Both the position numbers and the translations under genes were made by a program. The notes beneath the pieces were generated by a model. The model was not told the origin of the DNA and made no database searches. It saw only the letters and a list, made by a program, of their open reading frames with translations. DNA of 35,395 bases from JBMYQA01 sp049600855 (GTDB lineage Bacteria > Bacteroidota > Bacteroidia > Cytophagales > Flammeovirgaceae), in contig JBMYQA010000027.1 of the NCBI GenBank assembly GCA_049600855.1, forward strand, positions 1 through 35,395, written 5' to 3'. Of the stretch, positions 1 through 7,710 are shown in pieces (the stretch's first letter is position 1; the number at the start of each line of letters is the position of its first letter).

Positions 1-44
1 CATTTGGCTTACTTTGGTACATAATTTTGTATTTTAATGGGCAC

Positions 45-84
45 GTAGATTTCTCACATACGTTCGAAATGACAAAGTGAGAAT
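45..84. repeat. REP-like intergenic palindrome
   Basis: TCTCAC (52-57) pairs with GTGAGA further right, around a centre containing CGTTCGAAATGAC. From memory, GTCATTTCGAACG...GTGAGAAATCT motifs are dispersed between genes in many Bacteroidota genomes; that is recall, not a search. The element lies just beyond the stop of the minus-strand gene at 112-792, so it may also help end its transcript. There is no clear T-tract. Confidence 0.4.
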
Positions 85-111
85 TGCTGTTTCTTTGGTA
101 AACTATTTCCC

Positions 112-792
112 TTAATCACAAGCAAAGTGATCGTTGTACAGTTCTACTAAAAGATGGAAACTTTTAAAATCAACCATTTGTGGATGACGCTCTAGGAAAT
201 CGTCCATTTCGTCACAACCACCAAAAAGTGATTCGAAATGCTCGGCATAATTCGCTTGTGTCAATACAATGGCATTTTCTCCTTTATGCATCACGTAATA
301 GCTTCTCATATCTTCGGTTGAACCATCTTCGCTCAATGCCTGCTCTCTTGGAGCTACATACACCTGAATACTTCCTTGCATTACACACTCTGCAAATACC
401 ATTTTATTTTTAAAGGTAGGATGTGGCATGCTTTGGAAATAAGCAAACTCATGATCTATCGAAGTAAATCCTTCAAAATTGCGCAGCGGGAAAGGACGTT
501 TCTGAGAAAATCCTTTAATTTGATTGGCATGGTAAATGATTTTTTCACCTGAATACGTATTGAAAGCAATCTCTTCTAATACCCCAATTTCCCCACTTAA
601 TGCTGCCATCAATTTTTCAGCTGAAATTTTACCATATACTTTTTCTCCATCAGCCGTGATAATGTATCCTGAAGTAGGTAAACTTACTGGCTGCGACAAG
701 TGAAGGTTATTCGTTTTTTGAGCCTTCAAGTCGGTGATTAATCCCAAAACTAGGACTAACTGGAGTACAAAAATGGTTACGCTTCTTTTCAT
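112..792 (-). CDS. Secreted hypothetical protein
   Basis: About 226 residues. The N-terminus (MKRSVTIFVLQLVLVLGL...DLKAQ) is a typical Sec signal peptide ending in AQ, so the protein should be periplasmic or outer-membrane associated. I start at the ATG at 790-792; a TTG nine bases further out only adds three residues before the charged start of the signal. After the signal comes the pattern GYIITADGEKVYGKI ... GEKIIYHANQIKGF. This resembles a common Bacteroidota family of secreted proteins (GYI...GD...G.I, then a Y...I.GF block) of unknown function. The C-terminus has an acidic stretch (GGCDEMDDFLERHP). No catalytic motif is visible. It is divergent from the phosphodiesterase gene at 1097, with about 300 bp between them. 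Confidence 0.75.
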   Translation of the reverse strand: MKRSVTIFVLQLVLVLGLITDLKAQKTNNLHLSQPVSLPTSGYIITADGEKVYGKISAEKLMAALSGEIGVLEEIAFNTYSGEKIIYHANQIKGFSQKRPFPLRNFEGFTSIDHEFAYFQSMPHPTFKNKMVFAECVMQGSIQVYVAPREQALSEDGSTEDMRSYYVMHKGENAIVLTQANYAEHFESLFGGCDEMDDFLERHPQMVDFKSFHLLVELYNDHFACD

Positions 793-1013
793 TCTTCCCA
801 AAAGGTTATTTCATACGTGTTATTCGACCAACAGGTTCGGTTTTTCGATTAAACCTGTACAAATTACCTGCCAACAATCTGCACAAGTAGAGAAGCTTGT
901 AATATTTCAAGAGTTTTTTATATTTATTGAAGAGTGTATTAACTTTTATTTGAATTTTGCTCATTCCTTAGCTAAATGATGGAAATCAACAGCATACATT
1001 TTTACTAAATCAT

Positions 1014-1021
1014 TACTTTTG
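1014..1021 (+). promoter_or_regulatory. Candidate Bacteroidota -7 box for the GDPD gene
   Basis: TACTTTTG matches the Bacteroidota sigma-A -7 consensus TANNTTTG exactly and lies 76 bp before the ATG at 1097. No convincing -33 TTTG is seen. The rest of the 793-1096 gap is AT-rich with nothing else recognisable. Confidence 0.4.
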
Positions 1022-1096
1022 TAGCTAAAAGAAGTTAATGTTAGACAACTTCAATACATTAATTACTGAAGTTTAATACTTTTCCGAAGATTTTAA

Positions 1097-1996
1097 ATGA
1101 AAAAAATGTATTGGACACTTGCAGTCGTTTTACTCATCCTCATCGCTTTTATATCGTGGATCAGTAAAGGAGTCATCTACCAAAGCGTAACTGGTATTCC
1201 TGAAGTTTCCACCATTAAACATGGCGATTTCAAAGTGATTGCACACCGAGGCTATTCTTCCAAAGCGCCTGAAAATACCTTAGCGGCATTCCGACTTGCT
1301 TTAAACAGTAAGGCTGATATGATCGAACTTGATGTACATCTTTCCAAAGATGATCAGGTGATTGTCATTCATGATGCTACGTTAGCACGTACGACAGGAA
1401 CATCGGGCACGGTGAGGTCGAAAACGGTCGCAGAACTCAAAAAACTAGAGGCAGGGGCTTGGTTCGATGCCAAATTCAAAGGGGAGCCGATCCCAACTTT
1501 AGAAGAAGCGATACAGCTTGTTAATGGGGAAAGTATTTTACTCATTGAGATTAAGGTAGATGAGCACAGTAACGTTTATCCCAATTTAGTCAAAGGTATT
1601 TTAGCGCTTATTGAGCAATATGATGCGTCAACTTGGTGTATTTTGCAAGCTTTTGAGTCTGAGTATTTAAAAGAAATTCAAGCGGCTAAGGCTTCAGTAC
1701 CTTACTACAAATTGATTGTGAATACCCATGCGCCTATTCCTACTTATATTGACAGCCAATTTAGATGGGGAGTTATCGATAAATCCATCCCTTTTCAAGC
1801 AATCAATCCGTATTATAAGACTTTAACGCCCAATCAAGTTAAACAATGGCACGATGAAGGTTATGAAGTTCATACGTATACCGTAAATGAGCGAGAAACC
1901 ATGCAGCAGATTGCCCAAATGGGTGTAGATGGCATCATCACCAATTATCCAGCGCGCGCGATAACGTTGAGAGAAGAAATTCGGAAATCTCAATAA
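1097..1996 (+). CDS. Glycerophosphodiester phosphodiesterase (GDPD family)
   Basis: 299 residues. Hydrolyses glycerophosphodiesters to glycerol-3-phosphate and an alcohol. Residues 5-22 are one hydrophobic segment, a membrane anchor or uncleaved signal, so the enzyme probably acts outside the cytoplasmic membrane. The GDPD signature is complete: VIAHRGYSSKAPENT puts the general acid/base His at H50, then R51, and E59 as a metal ligand. E77 and D79 lie in MIELDVHLSKDD, and the second catalytic His is H92 in VIHDATLARTTGTSG. Near the end, VHTYTVNERETMQQIAQMGVDGIITNYP is the usual C-terminal strand with the family's conserved T.N and D.I.T.YP. Length fits UgpQ-type enzymes. It is monocistronic and converges on the amylase gene, with a shared terminator between them. 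Confidence 0.93.
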   Translation: MKKMYWTLAVVLLILIAFISWISKGVIYQSVTGIPEVSTIKHGDFKVIAHRGYSSKAPENTLAAFRLALNSKADMIELDVHLSKDDQVIVIHDATLARTTGTSGTVRSKTVAELKKLEAGAWFDAKFKGEPIPTLEEAIQLVNGESILLIEIKVDEHSNVYPNLVKGILALIEQYDASTWCILQAFESEYLKEIQAAKASVPYYKLIVNTHAPIPTYIDSQFRWGVIDKSIPFQAINPYYKTLTPNQVKQWHDEGYEVHTYTVNERETMQQIAQMGVDGIITNYPARAITLREEIRKSQ

Positions 1997-2002
1997 TCTT
2001 GG

Positions 2003-2104
2003 GGGCGAAAGGTTTTTCGATTTCACCTCTTTTGTGTGCTCATTTTATTTTTCATAAATTATGCTGAATTCATGGCTTGGGTGGGCGAAAGGTTTTTCGC
2101 CCGT
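2003..2104. repeat. Two direct copies of a GGGCGAAA palindrome
   Basis: The 17-mer GGGCGAAAGGTTTTTCG occurs at 2003-2019 and again at 2083-2099. The second copy continues to CCC, forming a perfect 8-bp hairpin (GGGCGAAA, loop GGTT, TTTCGCCC). The first copy is followed by ATTTC, so only its inner part can pair. Both lie between the GDPD stop and the terminator. Confidence 0.6.
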
Positions 2105-2109
2105 ACCAT

Positions 2110-2148
2110 AAAAAAGGCTTTGAGGATGCTCGTCCCAAAGCCTTTTTT
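2110..2148. terminator. Bidirectional intrinsic terminator
   Basis: A perfect 13-bp stem: AAAAAAGGCTTTG (2110-2122) with CAAAGCCTTTTTT (2136-2148) and a 13-nt loop. It has a T-tract on both strands, so it can end both the GDPD transcript (+) and the convergent amylase transcript (-). Confidence 0.85.
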
Positions 2149-2168
2149 AGTTCAAAAGTTTCGTGTTT

Positions 2169-4013
2169 TTATTTCATCAATTCCAGCACCTGAATGGATT
2201 TTGCAGGCATGGTAATCGTTTTTAAATTCGTGATCGTCTTCCCTGTAGTAATGCGCTTTCCTTTTGTGAAATCTTTAATGCATTCTGCAAATCGAGCCGT
2301 ATCTACTTTCTTTTCCTGATCATTCTTGTTATTCATGATGACCATCACCGTTTTTTCTGCATTGGTACGGAAATAGACATAAACGCCATCTTCAGGAATG
2401 AACTGGGTTAATTTGCCCGTTTGCATCACTTTATTATCTCTGCGGTAGCGCATCAATGACCGTATGAAGTCAAAACACTCATTCTCCTGTGCCGTTCGAC
2501 CTGCTTTCGTGAATTTATTTTCCTTATCGCCTGCCCAACCACCGGGGAAGTCTTTTCGCAACAACCCATGATCGCTCGCATCTCCAAACATCAAAATTTC
2601 AGTACCATAATACACTTGAGGGATGCCTCTTGTAGTTAATAAGAATCCCATCGCCATCTTAAACTTGTTAAAGTCTTTACCCAATTGCGTATACAGGCGA
2701 TTGACATCGTGATTATCGGCAAAAGTTACCAAGCCGTTTGCATCTGGATAAAGAAAATCCTGCGCTAGAACATAATATAACCTTGCCATGCCAGTGCTCC
2801 ATCCTTCATCTTCATTAAAAGCATTGCTGATGCCCTGATACACAATAAAATCGGTTACTGAAGGAAGGTTCGATTCATAACCTGCTAATCCTGCCTGTTT
2901 TTGCCAATAAGCTTCAATGCCTACTTCTTGTACCCAAGACTCTCCTACAATATTAAACTGAGGGTATTCCATCATCACGGCTTTAGCCCATTCTGCCATA
3001 AATTCTTTGTACGGGTAAGGGTAGGTATCCATTCGAATGCCATCTAAGCCCGCATATTCGATCCACCAAATGCTGTTCTGAATCAAGTATTTAGCCACAA
3101 ATGGATTGCGCTGATCTAAGTCGGGCATGGTGGTGTCAAACCATCCCGTCAACATTTTCTTTTTATCGTATTCCGAAACATAAGGGTCAATGATGGTGGT
3201 TGCTCGGAAGTTAGAACGCGTGAATTCTTTGTGCTGATGAATCCAATTCTCAAACGGTAAATCTTTGAGTGTCCAATGGTTCAGCCCAATGTGGTTGAAT
3301 ACCATGTCCATGATAATTTTCAGGCCTTTTTCTTGTGCCTTATCGACCAGAGCCACATAGTCTTCATTGCTTCCAAAGCGTGCATCTACTTTGTATAAAT
3401 CTGTAATGGCATATCCGTGATAAGAATGGGCTTCCATGTCATTTTCTAAGATAGGATTGTGCCAGATGGCTGTGGCGCCCAAATCCTTAATGTAGTCGAG
3501 GTGATCTACAATCCCCTTAATGTCTCCGCCATGTCTTCCTAAGGTCTCTTCTCGATTCATTTGCTCCATGCCTTCAATATTATCATTTGATGGATCGCCA
3601 TTGGCAAAACGATCGGGCATGAGTAAATAAATTAAATCAGAATTATCGAAACCTAGAATTCTATTTTTATCGGTAGAACGCGCTTTTAATTCATATTCAT
3701 GGGTATAAGATTTTCCATCTTTGGTAAAGGTTAAGGGCACTTTACCTGCTTTGGCCTTTGGATGAATGTCTAAGGTGACGAATAAATAATTGGGACTGGT
3801 GGCCTTATCTACTTTTACAATTTTTACCTTCTTATATTTAGCACTCACCGTAGCTGCCCCAATGCCATCTCCATGTACAATTAATTGTACCTGACGGTTT
3901 TTCATGCCTACCCACCAATTTGGAGGCTCTACTTTAGCAATATCTATTTGCGCAAATGAAACGGTAGCGAAAAGACACAGAAATAACAACAAGAATGATC
4001 GAATCATTTTCAT
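2169..4013 (-). CDS. Secreted GH13 alpha-amylase family enzyme, cyclomaltodextrinase/neopullulanase-like
   Basis: 614 residues. Residues 1-21 form a signal peptide (LLLFLCLFATVSFAQ), so the enzyme is periplasmic or exported. Residues 22-112 form an N-terminal beta domain like that of Bacteroidota SusA-type neopullulanases. The (beta/alpha)8 barrel runs from about 120 to 545 with all four GH13 regions: I DMVFNH (236-241), II GIRMDTY with nucleophile D329, III IVGESW with acid/base E358, IV FADNHD with transition-state Asp D436. A C-terminal beta domain follows (YVYFRTNAEKTVMVIMNNK). Expected substrates are starch, pullulan or cyclodextrin oligomers. No susC/susD pair, SusR regulator or other glycosidase lies nearby, so it is not in a polysaccharide utilisation locus within this window. 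A perfect TATCTTTG promoter box lies upstream. Confidence 0.92.
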   Translation of the reverse strand: MKMIRSFLLLFLCLFATVSFAQIDIAKVEPPNWWVGMKNRQVQLIVHGDGIGAATVSAKYKKVKIVKVDKATSPNYLFVTLDIHPKAKAGKVPLTFTKDGKSYTHEYELKARSTDKNRILGFDNSDLIYLLMPDRFANGDPSNDNIEGMEQMNREETLGRHGGDIKGIVDHLDYIKDLGATAIWHNPILENDMEAHSYHGYAITDLYKVDARFGSNEDYVALVDKAQEKGLKIIMDMVFNHIGLNHWTLKDLPFENWIHQHKEFTRSNFRATTIIDPYVSEYDKKKMLTGWFDTTMPDLDQRNPFVAKYLIQNSIWWIEYAGLDGIRMDTYPYPYKEFMAEWAKAVMMEYPQFNIVGESWVQEVGIEAYWQKQAGLAGYESNLPSVTDFIVYQGISNAFNEDEGWSTGMARLYYVLAQDFLYPDANGLVTFADNHDVNRLYTQLGKDFNKFKMAMGFLLTTRGIPQVYYGTEILMFGDASDHGLLRKDFPGGWAGDKENKFTKAGRTAQENECFDFIRSLMRYRRDNKVMQTGKLTQFIPEDGVYVYFRTNAEKTVMVIMNNKNDQEKKVDTARFAECIKDFTKGKRITTGKTITNLKTITMPAKSIQVLELMK

Positions 4014-4127
4014 AAATTTTAGTGATGTTGTTCAATGATGAAAGGAAGTTCTATTGATCAATAGAAAGTTTAGCTTAATGTACTGGTGTATAAAACTAAG
4101 AAACCTAGTTGATCAAACCGAGCCTAA

Positions 4128-4135
4128 CAAAGATA
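4128..4135 (-). promoter_or_regulatory. Candidate -7 box for the amylase gene
   Basis: Read on the minus strand this is TATCTTTG, a perfect match to TANNTTTG, about 115 nt upstream of the amylase ATG. A TTTG further upstream could be the -33 element, though the spacing is slightly long. The rest of 4014-4342 shows nothing else convincing. On the plus strand CAATTTTG at 4310-4317 may serve the gene at 4343. Confidence 0.4.
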
Positions 4136-4342
4136 ATGTGTGCCAATAGAAAATTACCACAAACGTTTGCCATACACGCGACACTAAATCGGCTATTTCA
4201 GCAAATTCTTTTTGGCAAAAACATACTCCATATTTCGTTTATGGAGTGCTATGCGAACTTTGGCTTAAGTTCTAGTAAGGAACAGCATATGCTACATGAA
4301 TAAAAACCACAATTTTGTTTTTTACTTCAAAAGGATAATCAC

Positions 4343-4747
4343 ATGAAAGAATTAGTATTTGCCGAAAGACACCTGAGAAATATTGTCAGACAACGTTTAG
4401 AGAAAGAGTTTGACAAATGTAAATACACAGAGAAAGGAGAGCTTATCTTAATGGAAAAACCCAAAACGGGGAAAGTGGCTATTCATGTGACCAAAGATGG
4501 TTTTAAGATTTTACCCCTCAGTAAAAAAAAATCATTTTGGATGATGGCCTTAATCACCGCTTTTATTATTCAAGTCATAGCTTTTGGTATCGAAGGTTTG
4601 CCCAAATACTTTACTATGCTGAGCGCATTTTTGCTGATTCTAGGCATCATCTCCGTAGTGAGCGCATTCACCAGCAGCTACAGTAAGAATCGGTTTTTTG
4701 CTGAACGGATCGAAGAGTATTTAGAAAAAGAATTGCTAGTAGGCTAA
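4343..4747 (+). CDS. Small two-helix membrane protein, unknown function
   Basis: 134 residues, not recognised. Residues 1-60 are charged and soluble (KELVFAERHLRNIVRQRLEKEFDKC), with a short beta-like stretch (GKVAIHVTKDGFKILPL). Two hydrophobic helices follow at about 64-84 and 88-110, separated by EGLPKY. A charged C-terminal helix (RFFAERIEEYLEKELL) ends the protein. Both ends would lie on the same, probably cytoplasmic, side. Base composition matches its neighbours. It is flanked by non-coding DNA on both sides and appears monocistronic. Confidence 0.65.
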   Translation: MKELVFAERHLRNIVRQRLEKEFDKCKYTEKGELILMEKPKTGKVAIHVTKDGFKILPLSKKKSFWMMALITAFIIQVIAFGIEGLPKYFTMLSAFLLILGIISVVSAFTSSYSKNRFFAERIEEYLEKELLVG

Positions 4748-4803
4748 ACAAACCTTTCCGACTCACTTTCTAATACTAAAGGCTGTTATCAATGACAATG
4801 ATT

Positions 4804-4817
4804 TCCAAACAGTCTCT
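4804..4817. repeat. Copy of the CAGTCTCT repeat
   Basis: TCCAAACAGTCTCT is the exact reverse complement of 9956-9969 and shares AAACAGTCTCTAA with the other end of the inverted repeat at 10016-10029. TCTAATACT flanks it as a direct repeat. Possibly one end of a degenerate dispersed element. Confidence 0.4.
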
Positions 4818-4925
4818 AATACTTTCTTAAAATAAGCAATTCCTCACTATTATTTATCACTACTACTTATCTTCGCATACTTATTCATAAATGGCTGAAA
4901 CCACCTGCCAAAAAACAACATCAAA

Positions 4926-5600
4926 ATGACTGATCTCAAAACATCCATTGAGAAAATAAAGGCTGATTTAAGTAGTTCTTGTCGATTAGTAGCTGTGAGT
5001 AAAACCAAATCGGTTGCGCTTATTCAAGAAGCTTATGAGTTAGGGTTACGCGTTTTTGGAGAAAACAAAGTACAAGAACTCACGAGTAAATATGAAGAGC
5101 TCCCTAAAGATATTGAATGGCATTTTATTGGACATTTACAAACCAATAAGGTAAAATACATCGCTCCTTTTGTTCGTTTAATTCACGCAGTAGATAGTTT
5201 GAAGCTGTTGAAGGAGATTAACAAGAGGGCAAAAAGTAATGATCGGACGATTGATTGTCTTTTTCAAATCCATGTAGCAGAAGAAAGCACTAAATTTGGA
5301 CTAGATCAGCAAGGTTTACTGGATATTTTAGCGAGTAATGAGTTCCAAGCTATGGAAAATGTACGCATGCGAGGCATTATGGGCATGGCTACGAATACCG
5401 ATAATCAAGATCAAATTAGACGTGAATTTCAACAGTTAAAAGCCATATTTGATCATGTTGTTGCTCATTATACGCAAGCAAATATTGACTTTCAAGAACT
5501 TTCTATGGGTATGAGTGGAGATTATAAAATTGCCATTGAGGAAGGAAGTACACTCATCCGTTTAGGCAGCAGCATTTTTGGGCCGCGTCTTAACCACTAA
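4926..5600 (+). CDS. yggS: YggS/PLPBP family pyridoxal-phosphate-binding protein
   Basis: 224 residues, full length for the family. It binds PLP without known catalytic activity and keeps vitamin B6 and 2-oxo-acid/amino-acid pools balanced in the cytoplasm. The PLP Schiff-base lysine is K26 in LVAVSKTKS. Other signatures are GLRVFGENKVQE (about 40-51), EWHFIGHLQTNK (64-75), the GIMGMA loop, and near the C-terminus SMGMSGDYKIAIEEGSTLIRLG..IFG, which binds the PLP phosphate. The fold is the alanine-racemase-type N-terminal barrel. A TATCTTCG-like promoter box lies about 55 bp upstream. It is not next to cell-division genes as in Gram-positives; here it stands alone. Confidence 0.95.
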   Translation: MTDLKTSIEKIKADLSSSCRLVAVSKTKSVALIQEAYELGLRVFGENKVQELTSKYEELPKDIEWHFIGHLQTNKVKYIAPFVRLIHAVDSLKLLKEINKRAKSNDRTIDCLFQIHVAEESTKFGLDQQGLLDILASNEFQAMENVRMRGIMGMATNTDNQDQIRREFQQLKAIFDHVVAHYTQANIDFQELSMGMSGDYKIAIEEGSTLIRLGSSIFGPRLNH

Positions 5601-5612
5601 TTCTTAACGAAT

Positions 5613-5650
5613 CTGCCCTAACAACTTTTCAATTGTTAGGGCAGGTTTTG
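5613..5650. terminator. Hairpin terminator after yggS
   Basis: A perfect 12-bp stem: CTGCCCTAACAA (5613-5624) with TTGTTAGGGCAG (5633-5644), loop CTTTTCAA, then GTTTTG. The T-tract is short, but the stem sits 12 bp after the yggS stop and before the convergent gene. Confidence 0.7.
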
Positions 5651-5675
5651 ATTGCGTATCTACGATGCATTTAGC

Positions 5676-6116
5676 CTAGTTGATGTTTTTCTTATGGCTG
5701 CAAATACACACGCCACAATATGACTTAGAGCCTTTAAATGATATTTGAATATCATAAATCCCTGTTTTGTCAGCTACATACGTAAAGTCTTTGGCTAAAC
5801 CTCCAGATGAAAAGTTAGTGACTACCCGCTTCTTCGTTCTCCGATCGTATACTTTAAATACAATGCCATTTGCATCACCTTCGGGCGTTCGTAAATTAAA
5901 CTTATATTCATCTCCTTGCCTCATTACAATGGTATATTCCATGTAGTTTACTCTACCTTTTTTACCATCTATCCGCAATACTTTCAAATATTGATGTGAG
6001 CCTATGGTTTGCTCAATCTCAGTACTTGTTAGGTTAAAGTTACAAGCTTTATCCTGCGCAAAAGTAGTTGTAATGCTTCCAACTATTAAAAAGATGATCA
6101 GGTGTAATTGTTTCAT
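5676..6116 (-). CDS. Small secreted protein, unknown function
   Basis: 146 residues, not recognised. A clear signal peptide (MKQLHLIIFLIVGSITTTFA, cut before QDK) directs it to the periplasm. The mature part looks all-beta: alternating strands such as GRVNYMEYTIVMRQGDEYKFNLR, GIVFKVYDRRTKKRVVTNF and KTGIYDIQISFKG suggest a small beta-sandwich like the pre-peptidase C-terminal or calcium-binding modules seen in secreted Bacteroidota proteins. It carries four cysteines, one near the mature N-terminus (KACNF) and three clustered at the end (SYCGVCICS), possibly forming disulfides or binding a metal. Fold and metal binding are inferences from the translation. Confidence 0.65.
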   Translation of the reverse strand: MKQLHLIIFLIVGSITTTFAQDKACNFNLTSTEIEQTIGSHQYLKVLRIDGKKGRVNYMEYTIVMRQGDEYKFNLRTPEGDANGIVFKVYDRRTKKRVVTNFSSGGLAKDFTYVADKTGIYDIQISFKGSKSYCGVCICSHKKNIN

Positions 6117-6435
6117 GGTGATAATCGTTTATGAACGCTATGCCCTATTACTAGGTTGAATGCCGATACTATTAAAATAACAATTTTATAGACAAATTAC
6201 TAACTTATTTATAACTACGTAAGCTTCAAATGAATAGTTGGGTAATTTTCCGTGGCGTTAACATCACATTCACAGTGTGATCATTGTTATTACTCATATA
6301 AATGGAGTTGTAATCAGATTGTTTCAAGAGGTATTTTTCCTGCTTGTATCTCTAATGGGAATCTATTGGACATTTATGCCATAAATCTCCTAAATCTTTC
6401 CCACCTTTGCTGTCCAATACTTGAAATTTGTAGTT

Positions 6436-6774
6436 ATGAAAACATCAGAGATTCGATTAAAGATTGAGTTGGACGATAAAAACATTCCAGAAAAGCTTTT
6501 TTGGCATGCCGATGACGGTCCATCTGCTGGTTTAGAAGAAGCAAAAGCATTCAATCTTTCACTTTGGGACGGTAATAGAAAAGATACCTTGTCCATTAAT
6601 TTGTGGGCCAAGGATATGCCATTGCATGAGATGAAGCGTTTTTACATCGACATGCTTGGTGGCATGGCTAAAAGCATCATGCAATCTACGAATGATGAAT
6701 TAATGGCAGGGGAGTTGGAAATGTTATGTCAGCGTTTAGCCCAACACGTAACGCAAGAGAATGCGAAGCAATAA
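6436..6774 (+). CDS. gldC: Gliding motility protein GldC
   Basis: 112 residues, the usual size of GldC. In Flavobacterium johnsoniae GldC is a cytoplasmic accessory protein needed for efficient gliding. The family pattern is clear: a KTSEIRLKIELDD start, the conserved PEKLFWHADDGP turn, LWDGNRKDTLSINLWAKDM, and a helical tail MKRFYIDMLGGMAKSI. I start at the ATG at 6436 rather than the upstream TTG at 6421, because MKTSEI matches the family start and a promoter-like CACCTTTG lies just before. A strong terminator follows. No gldB, its common neighbour in other genomes, is present here. Confidence 0.88.
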   Translation: MKTSEIRLKIELDDKNIPEKLFWHADDGPSAGLEEAKAFNLSLWDGNRKDTLSINLWAKDMPLHEMKRFYIDMLGGMAKSIMQSTNDELMAGELEMLCQRLAQHVTQENAKQ

Positions 6775-6796
6775 TAGCAAGCAAATACTTTTTAGG

Positions 6797-6842
6797 TTGA
6801 GCTTATACTTGATTTTTGATCAAGTTAAGCTCAATTTTTTTT
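6797..6842 (+). terminator. Intrinsic terminator after gldC
   Basis: Arms 6797-6813 (TTGAGCTTATACTTGAT) and 6819-6834 (ATCAAGTTAAGCTCAA) form a 16-bp stem with a single bulged base and a 5-nt loop. They are followed by eight T residues (6835-6842). Confidence 0.88.
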
Positions 6843-6933
6843 GTGAATCATTTACCTAAAGACTAAACTTGAAAAGTGATATCGAGTAACAGTATATCAT
6901 CCAAACCAATCTTGAATTTATACAATTTTATTC

Positions 6934-7485
6934 ATGAAATACAGTCTTACTTGGTTACAAGAACAATTTGATGCAAATATTCCCTTAAAATACATCTACT
7001 TTTGGGGGCATCGTCCGAATAAAGATGGCTCAATTGGCAAATCATGTATGAGCCAATGGTGGATATCAGCATTCACTGTTGAAGGTATTTCTTATAAAAC
7101 TGCTGAACATTGGATGATGGCAGAAAAAGCACGACTTTTTCGTGATGATGAGGTACTTCAAAAAATCTTACAAGCACCTACTCCTGCTGAAGCGAAAAAG
7201 TTGGGTCGCCAAGTTCGTAACTTTGATCATGCCCAATGGTCTGCCAATTGCTATGAAATTGTGAAACAAGGTAATGTTCACAAATTTGGGCAAAATGAGG
7301 AGTTAAGGGGCTATTTACTCACCACAGGCAATCGAATTTTAGTTGAAGCAAGTCCTCAGGATGCCATTTGGGGAATTGGCATGGCTGAAAACCATCCAGA
7401 CATATACTTCCCCTCAAAATGGAAAGGAACGAACCTTTTAGGCTTTGCACTCATGGAAGCCCGCGATGTGTTGGCATCAGTATGA
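6934..7485 (+). CDS. NADAR family N-glycosidase (YbiA-like)
   Basis: 183 residues. NADAR domains cleave N-glycosidic bonds. YbiA acts on early riboflavin intermediates, and some NADAR proteins remove ADP-ribose from guanine in DNA as antitoxins to DarT1. Visible family marks: YFWGHRP near residue 22, SQWWISAFTVEGISYKTAEHWMMAEKA (the EHW..A.KA active-site helix), AKKLGRQVRNFD, then GNVHKFGQNEELRGYLLTTG and the catalytic-site block DAIWGIGMAENHPDI, ending in NLLGFALMEARD. It is complete and intact. No DarT-like toxin and no riboflavin gene is adjacent: gldC lies upstream behind a terminator and a barrel protein downstream. Which substrate it uses cannot be decided from sequence alone. Confidence 0.9.
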   Translation: MKYSLTWLQEQFDANIPLKYIYFWGHRPNKDGSIGKSCMSQWWISAFTVEGISYKTAEHWMMAEKARLFRDDEVLQKILQAPTPAEAKKLGRQVRNFDHAQWSANCYEIVKQGNVHKFGQNEELRGYLLTTGNRILVEASPQDAIWGIGMAENHPDIYFPSKWKGTNLLGFALMEARDVLASV

Positions 7486-7510
7486 TTCTAGGTAAGCAGA
7501 TACGTTATAA

Positions 7511-7542
7511 AATGCTATTGCACAAAGCATTACTTATTTTTT
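7511..7542 (+). terminator. Weak terminator after the NADAR gene
   Basis: AATGCT (7511-7516) pairs with AGCATT (7526-7531), followed by ACTTATTTTTTA. The stem is only 6 bp. Confidence 0.4.
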
Positions 7543-7710
7543 AGGATTATTACGATAAATAATTGCAAATCTCTAAACTTTTTGGATGTAATTTCGTGCT
7601 CAAGTATTAGAGAGTTTGACAATAGTTTTTCAGAACACACAATAAAATGCAGGACATGGCATTTTATTTGTGTAGTTAAGAGTAGGGAATATTTCAAAAA
7701 ACTTATAGAT

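Noticed and set aside
4109..4303. 64-codon plus-strand ORF
   Set aside because: No family resemblance, odd composition, and it overlaps the amylase promoter region; likely chance.
6270..6290. TCACA-TTCACAG-TGTGA dyad resembling a CRP site
   Set aside because: The half-sites are in the reverse order to TGTGA-N6-TCACA and the spacing is wrong.
6252..6467. 71-codon plus-strand ORF, Cys-rich
   Set aside because: It overlaps the gldC start in another frame and has no coding character.
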